This document shows positions 61,602-64,000 of a stretch of 64,000 nt of DNA, one piece after another. Made by a program: the position numbers and the translations under genes. Origin of the DNA: Spirosoma foliorum (lineage in GTDB: Bacteria; Bacteroidota; Bacteroidia; Cytophagales; Spirosomataceae); contig NZ_CP059732.1 of assembly GCF_014117325.1 (NCBI RefSeq), positions 3,299,001-3,363,000 of the forward strand. The letters are read 5' to 3'. The number at the start of each line of letters is the position of its first letter. The stretch's first letter is position 1. The notes beneath the pieces are model-generated. The model worked only from the letters and a program-made list of their open reading frames with translations. It had not been told where the DNA came from and did not search any database.

Positions 61602-63452
61602 ATGTCTGTCCAATTATCCCGCAATAGCCTGCTTTTATTAAGCGCCTTACTAATCTTAGCGTTGGCGCTTCGCCTGTATCGAGTTGGTACCTATGGCATT
61701 TATTTCGACGAAAAATCGACCTTACTCATTAGCCAGGGGGTTTGCCTGGAAGGTGCTAATCAGAAGGATGTCTTCAGCAAACCCTATTTTACGCCAGCTG
61801 AATTCTGGAAGCCCAAAACCATCAATGACTTTATTGAAGCGAATATCCGGGGCGATATAGGCAATAGCCCTGCTTACTATGGTGTGCTATGGCTATGGCT
61901 CAAGGTATTCGGCTTAAGCGATGCGTCCCTGCGAATGCCTTCGGTTATTTTTAGTACGTTGATTGTTTGGCTGCTTTTTGTATTTGTCCGACGACATTTC
62001 CAATCCACCAATCGATCTACTTCAGGAAGATCTGCCGACGCTTTCGGGCTTACTCCAGTTGATAAAATCGCGCTGACGAGTGCCGCTATTGCTACAATCG
62101 AGCCTTTTTTTGTAGCCTACAGTCACATCGCCCGGAATTACTCCATGACGTTTTTTCTGACGTTACTGTCCACGCATATTTTTCTGCTGATTCAGGAGCG
62201 CGTCCGTTCGTCAGATCGTCATCTACGCTATTCTGGACCTTCATTACCCTGGCTTTACATTAGCTACGGGGCCGTTTTTATAACAGCCGTGCTATCGCAT
62301 TATTTAGCGATCACGGTGTTTTTATGTCATGGTCTTTATGCACTGCTCTATCTCCGGAATGGTCGGTCCTGGGTCGCCCTCGGTCTAACAGCCGTAGTTG
62401 GTATGGGGCTTATTTCGTTGTGGTTCCGTTACGGTGGAGGTAAATACACATTTTATATCCTGGAGGAACAAAAGAATTTTTACCGTAACCTGGCTCTTAC
62501 CAACCCCAGAAACAACGTCTTCGGCATTATTCTTCCTGCCACTCTGCCTAATATCACAGTTCGAGCAATTCCTGTTTTCTCCGATTTGTTCATGGTCACT
62601 AACGGGCTAAGTCAGGTCTTAAGCGGTATTCGTAACTCAGCACTGGCCTTAGGACTCGGAGCAGTTACGACGCTAATCATGCATCGGTACTTTTCGATAG
62701 CGAAACCGCCAGTCTGGGTGTACGCTGCAGTGACAGTGCTTTTGTTAATTGGCCTGCCATTTTACACGGTTCAACCACTTCGGCTATTGGTTCTGTCGAT
62801 AGCCATTCCGTTTATTTACCTCATCAGTCGATACGTAGTTGATCAAACTGATATAGACCAGAAGCGTTTTGTGGTTCTTTTAGCTCTACTAGCTTTTGTG
62901 CCCACGCTGTTTTTACTATTTATGGCCTGGCGCTCCGGGCATACGTACGGCATTACGCAGCGTTACTCAGGTTTTTCATTTCCCTATGTCTGTATTTTAG
63001 TAGCGTTAGGACTCTATCAATTAACAAGCCTTCGCTGGTGGTTCAGTTTGCCTATCGCAGCTGTTCTACTCATTCAGGCAGGCCACATCGTTCTGACCTT
63101 GGGCGATATTTACGCCGATACTTCGCCTAAATACACGCTATTTGGTACACCCCGAATTGCCAATCCCTATAGATCGTCTGCTCAGCAATTGATCCAATTG
63201 TATGCGCCGGGAGATACGATTCTGTATCCAAATAAAAAACGGGTTATCTACTCTGAGAAAAATGACAAAACCTTCTCTCCTGTATCGCTCTATGATGCTC
63301 AATTAGTAAACGTTTATTTGCCCAAAGATGCGCAATATATTCAGCGGGTTGACCCAAATGAACGGGATCGGATTGTACTGGTGAAAGGAAATTCGGATAA
63401 AAAAATTACTATTTTTGATTTTCAGGGCGGTACTTATCGCTACGGAGACTAA
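61602..63452 (+). CDS. GT39/ArnT-like membrane glycosyltransferase
   Basis: Polytopic GT-C-fold glycosyltransferase that uses a polyprenyl-phosphate sugar donor. The N-terminal loop has GTYGIYFDEKSTLLI with the catalytic acidic pair (FDE), and the first periplasmic loop contains IGNSPAYYGVLWLWLKVFG and ASLRMPSV. About eleven helices are seen in 616 residues, ending in a soluble domain (from about residue 520). The acceptor may be protein, lipid or glycan. It could use the product of the GT2 enzyme at 8.2 kb, which is a guess. Confidence 0.85.
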   Translation: MSVQLSRNSLLLLSALLILALALRLYRVGTYGIYFDEKSTLLISQGVCLEGANQKDVFSKPYFTPAEFWKPKTINDFIEANIRGDIGNSPAYYGVLWLWLKVFGLSDASLRMPSVIFSTLIVWLLFVFVRRHFQSTNRSTSGRSADAFGLTPVDKIALTSAAIATIEPFFVAYSHIARNYSMTFFLTLLSTHIFLLIQERVRSSDRHLRYSGPSLPWLYISYGAVFITAVLSHYLAITVFLCHGLYALLYLRNGRSWVALGLTAVVGMGLISLWFRYGGGKYTFYILEEQKNFYRNLALTNPRNNVFGIILPATLPNITVRAIPVFSDLFMVTNGLSQVLSGIRNSALALGLGAVTTLIMHRYFSIAKPPVWVYAAVTVLLLIGLPFYTVQPLRLLVLSIAIPFIYLISRYVVDQTDIDQKRFVVLLALLAFVPTLFLLFMAWRSGHTYGITQRYSGFSFPYVCILVALGLYQLTSLRWWFSLPIAAVLLIQAGHIVLTLGDIYADTSPKYTLFGTPRIANPYRSSAQQLIQLYAPGDTILYPNKKRVIYSEKNDKTFSPVSLYDAQLVNVYLPKDAQYIQRVDPNERDRIVLVKGNSDKKITIFDFQGGTYRYGD

Positions 63453-63454
63453 CC

Positions 63455-63525
63455 AATGAACAATGGATAATGTACAATGAATAATGCCAGCCGAATGGTC
63501 CATTATTCATTGTACATTATCCATT
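63455..63525. repeat. 25-bp perfect-core heptad inverted repeat (AATGNNN)
   Basis: The core arms 63462-63486 and 63501-63525 are perfect reverse complements made of AATGNNN heptamers (AATGGAT, AATGTAC). It fills the gap between the GT39 stop and the transketolase start and shares words with the repeats at 13.9 and 25.7 kb. Confidence 0.9.
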
Positions 63526-63537
63526 TACTTAACAACC

Positions 63538-64000
63538 ATGACATCAACGACAGAAATCACTGACCTGCAAACACTTCAGGGGCAGCTTAGACTCAAAATA
63601 CTGAGTCTCTACAATCAGGCGCATGCCGGTCATATTGGTTGTTCATTGAGTTGCGTAGACTTAATGATTGCTACACTCGTGCTACGCAAGCGGGAACAGG
63701 ATACGTTTTTACTCTCGAAAGGACATGCAGCGGCTTCGCTTTATGTCTGCCTGAACCATTTGGGTGAAATTTCAGACGAAGTACTGGCAACTTACTATCT
63801 GAATGGCACTACGCTACCGGCTCACCCTGCACCGAATAAACATAAAGGCATTCCATTTGCTACGGGTTCGTTAGGACATGGTTTACCCATTGGTTCCGGG
63901 ATAGCTCAGGCGGGCAAGCTCACAGGCGATGATTCCCGCGTATTTGTCCTGATGTCGGATGGAGAAACGAACGAAGGGACAACCTGGGAAGCCGCTCATT
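63538..64000 (+). CDS. transketolase N-terminal subunit, cut by window end
   Basis: The ATG at 63538 opens a frame that runs off the window end with 154 codons visible. FLLSKGHAAASLYVCL, GIPFATGSLGHGLPIGSGIA and the thiamine-diphosphate motif LMSDGETNEGTTWEAAH mark the N-terminal (pyrimidine-type) half of a split transketolase, about 270-285 residues when complete. The matching C-terminal subunit should follow beyond the window. It works in the same pentose phosphate branch as rpe at 57.0 kb. Confidence 0.9.
   Translation, partial: MTSTTEITDLQTLQGQLRLKILSLYNQAHAGHIGCSLSCVDLMIATLVLRKREQDTFLLSKGHAAASLYVCLNHLGEISDEVLATYYLNGTTLPAHPAPNKHKGIPFATGSLGHGLPIGSGIAQAGKLTGDDSRVFVLMSDGETNEGTTWEAAH

Overview
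The window looks like part of a chromosome from a Bacteroidota bacterium of the order Cytophagales, most likely close to Spirosoma. This is inferred from gene content: a DUF5916 outer-membrane protein, an OmpA protein with PD40 repeats, two BamA/TamA-like barrels, type III and type II glutamine synthetases side by side, and a membrane-anchored AraC regulator. The few recognisable promoters carry the Bacteroidota -7 motif TAnnTTTG, and Shine-Dalgarno sequences are mostly absent. I saw no rRNA, tRNA, CRISPR array or prophage. One intact insertion sequence is present.

Layout. 1-9.2 kb: an unknown protein, then minus-strand genes for a PQQ dehydrogenase, an acyltransferase, an AraC regulator, sppA, ppa and a GT2 glycosyltransferase. 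9.2-12.1 kb: an MntA/HepT pair whose toxin gene carries an in-frame stop, trmN6 interrupted in frame by a palindromic repeat, rnhA, and a VapBC-like pair. 12.2-23.7 kb: peptidases, a MazG-like hydrolase, the two glutamine synthetases, marC, a class V aminotransferase, aroQ and xerD. 23.8-30.8 kb: a second class V enzyme, a VOC protein, the insertion sequence abutting a SixA-like phosphatase, asnS, a solitary nuoH and a DUF433/DUF5615 pair. 30.9-37.7 kb: two barrel paralogues flanking a sphingomyelin-synthase-like PAP2 protein, then a PhyH dioxygenase, an SDR and a DEAD-box helicase. 37.9-47.6 kb: a GDSL hydrolase, ssb, then a four-carbon sugar-acid catabolic cluster (kinase, denD, aldolase, GntP permease) with an orphan mcrC lodged between aldolase and permease, and a histone-deacetylase-like enzyme. 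47.7-64 kb: small unknown proteins, the DUF5916 barrel, dapA, a small nuclease, ligA with an insertion, rpe, a GH13 protein lacking its nucleophile, the OmpA protein, a GT39 protein and the start of a transketolase.

The strongest unexplained signal is not a gene. Many intergenic gaps hold a long inverted repeat whose arms are made of degenerate words of fixed length, usually 7 and sometimes 8 or 9 bases. The two arms at one locus match closely, but the words differ from locus to locus, and the arms often contain the stop codon of the neighbouring gene. The insertion sequence has jumped into one of these arms. Non-periodic inverted repeats that look like dispersed families, and ordinary hairpin-plus-T-run terminators, also occur. 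All family assignments come from reading the sequence; no search was run.
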